DNA of 64,000 nt from Eutreptiella sp. 'Long Island Sound 2002'. Lineage: Eukaryota > Euglenozoa > Euglenophyceae > Eutreptiales > Eutreptiaceae. The notes under the pieces are model-generated. The model had not been told where the DNA came from. It did no database searches and worked only from the letters and a program-made list of their open reading frames with translations. Within the stretch, counting starts at the first letter, position 1. The number at the start of each line of letters is the position of its first letter. The translations under genes and the position numbers were made by a program. The stretch lies in assembly GCA_964036045.1 (NCBI GenBank), contig OZ038380.1, positions 9,571,913 through 9,635,912 of the forward strand. The letters run 5' to 3'. Positions 63,682 through 64,000 of this stretch are shown in pieces.

Positions 63682-64000
63682 GTGCAGCATTGCCGCAAAA
63701 AACACATGGTGAGACCCCAGTTTTGTGTGTAATAATGATTTACCACAGTCCAATCATGACTTCTGCACAAAAACTGCATGGCCAAGACCGAGCCAGTTTT
63801 GGGGCATAGTGGCCACAATGTGGGGCACAAACTGTGAGTGCAGCATTGCCGCAAAAAACATACGGTGAGGCCCAAGTTTTGTGTGTAATAATGATTTACC
63901 ACAGTCCAATCATGACTTCTGCACAAAAACTGCATGGCCAAGACCGAGCCAGTTTTGGGGCATAGTGGCCACAATGTGCGGCAGAAACTGTGAGTGCAGC
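62621..64000. repeat. Type A and B alternation at the right edge
   Basis: Type A monomers occupy about 62.65-63.0 and 63.6-64.0 kb, with type B between them. The array continues past the window edge without any change of character. Confidence 0.75.
63965..64000. repeat. Partial terminal monomer (36 bp)
   Basis: This is the first 36 bp of a type A monomer (GTGGCCACAATGTGCGGC) cut by the window edge. It carries a C-to-G change at monomer position 20 (GGCAGAAACTG) that I did not see elsewhere. Confidence 0.95.

Larger units (their letters stand above)
1..64000. repeat. Satellite DNA array, 156-bp monomer, about 410 copies
   Basis: The landmark GTGGCCAC/GTGACCAC recurs every 156 bp from base 1 to base 63,965, always in the same orientation. 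I checked its phase about every 0.8 kb in 1-20 kb and 42-64 kb. In 20-42 kb I used wider steps plus shared marker variants. The drift totals +4 bp and is explained by 13 monomers of 154, 155 or 157 bp, which gives 410 full copies. Monomers differ mostly by scattered substitutions. No unrelated sequence interrupts the array and both edges lie outside the window. The family is not one I recognise. Known biology: long homogeneous arrays with higher-order repeats are typical of centromeric or pericentromeric heterochromatin. Whether this one binds centromeric chromatin cannot be read from the sequence. Confidence 0.99.

Noticed and set aside
1-64000. CRISPR array
   Set aside because: The repeats are 156 bp and directly abutting, with no unique spacers and no cas genes. 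The composition is eukaryotic.
1-64000. CENP-B box
   Set aside because: I looked for TTCG followed by the A and CGGG positions of the box on both strands. TTTCGGAGCATTG variants share only the TTCG and A part and lack CGGG.
1-64000. Identity with maize CentC (156 bp) or rice CentO (155 bp)
   Set aside because: Only the length agrees. The sequence does not resemble what I know of those repeats, and abundant CAG/CTG argues against a CHG-methylating plant.
1-64000. Promoter, RUNX or homeodomain sites from ACCACA and TAATGATTTA motifs
   Set aside because: Short motifs like these occur by chance. Being present in nearly every monomer reflects the repeat, not regulation.

Overview
The window is a single uninterrupted tandem-repeat (satellite DNA) array. 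A 156-bp monomer in constant head-to-tail orientation starts at base 1 and runs to base 64,000. Tracking the landmark GTGGCCAC (or GTGACCAC) by hand gives 410 complete monomers (1-63,964) plus a 36-bp partial copy (63,965-64,000). Thirteen monomers depart from 156 bp (three of 155, one of 154, nine of 157), for a net drift of +4 bp. I see no unique DNA, transposon insertion, inversion, RNA gene, CRISPR array or credible protein gene.

Organism: a eukaryote. The first monomer has 48.7% GC and 3 CpG against about 9 expected, while TpG is about twice expectation. That pattern indicates long-term CpG methylation. CAG/CTG trinucleotides remain common, which fits an animal (vertebrate-like) genome better than a plant with CHG methylation, but this is inference. 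I do not recognise the family. A long homogeneous array with higher-order repeats is typical of centromeric or pericentromeric heterochromatin, but nothing here proves centromere function.

Layout: two monomer types alternate in blocks. Type A carries CATACGG, AAAACTG and GCATAGTGGCC, often with TGCGGCAC. Type B carries CACATGG, AAAGGCTG and often AGCATTGTGACC. Type A dominates about 1-11.15 kb, 17.8-18.3 kb, 43.35-49.5 kb and 62.6-64 kb. Type B dominates 11.15-17.8, 18.3-26.9, 35-43.35 and 49.5-62.6 kb. The 26.9-35 kb stretch is type B mixed with AAAACTGCTTGG and AAAATCTG variants. Local higher-order repeats of 2, 4, 5, 6, 7, 11, 12, 14 and 18 monomers lie on top of this, and one 1.1-kb block recurs 44,930 bp away.

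Genes: none. Because 156 is 52 x 3, any frame lacking a stop in the monomer stays open from copy to copy, so minus-strand frames of up to 4,824 codons appear. They end at single-base changes and indels that have spread freely through the array, and most subtype differences would change the amino acid. I treat them as a by-product of the period. The notable points are the array architecture, the palindromes in the monomer and the exchange history recorded by marker variants.
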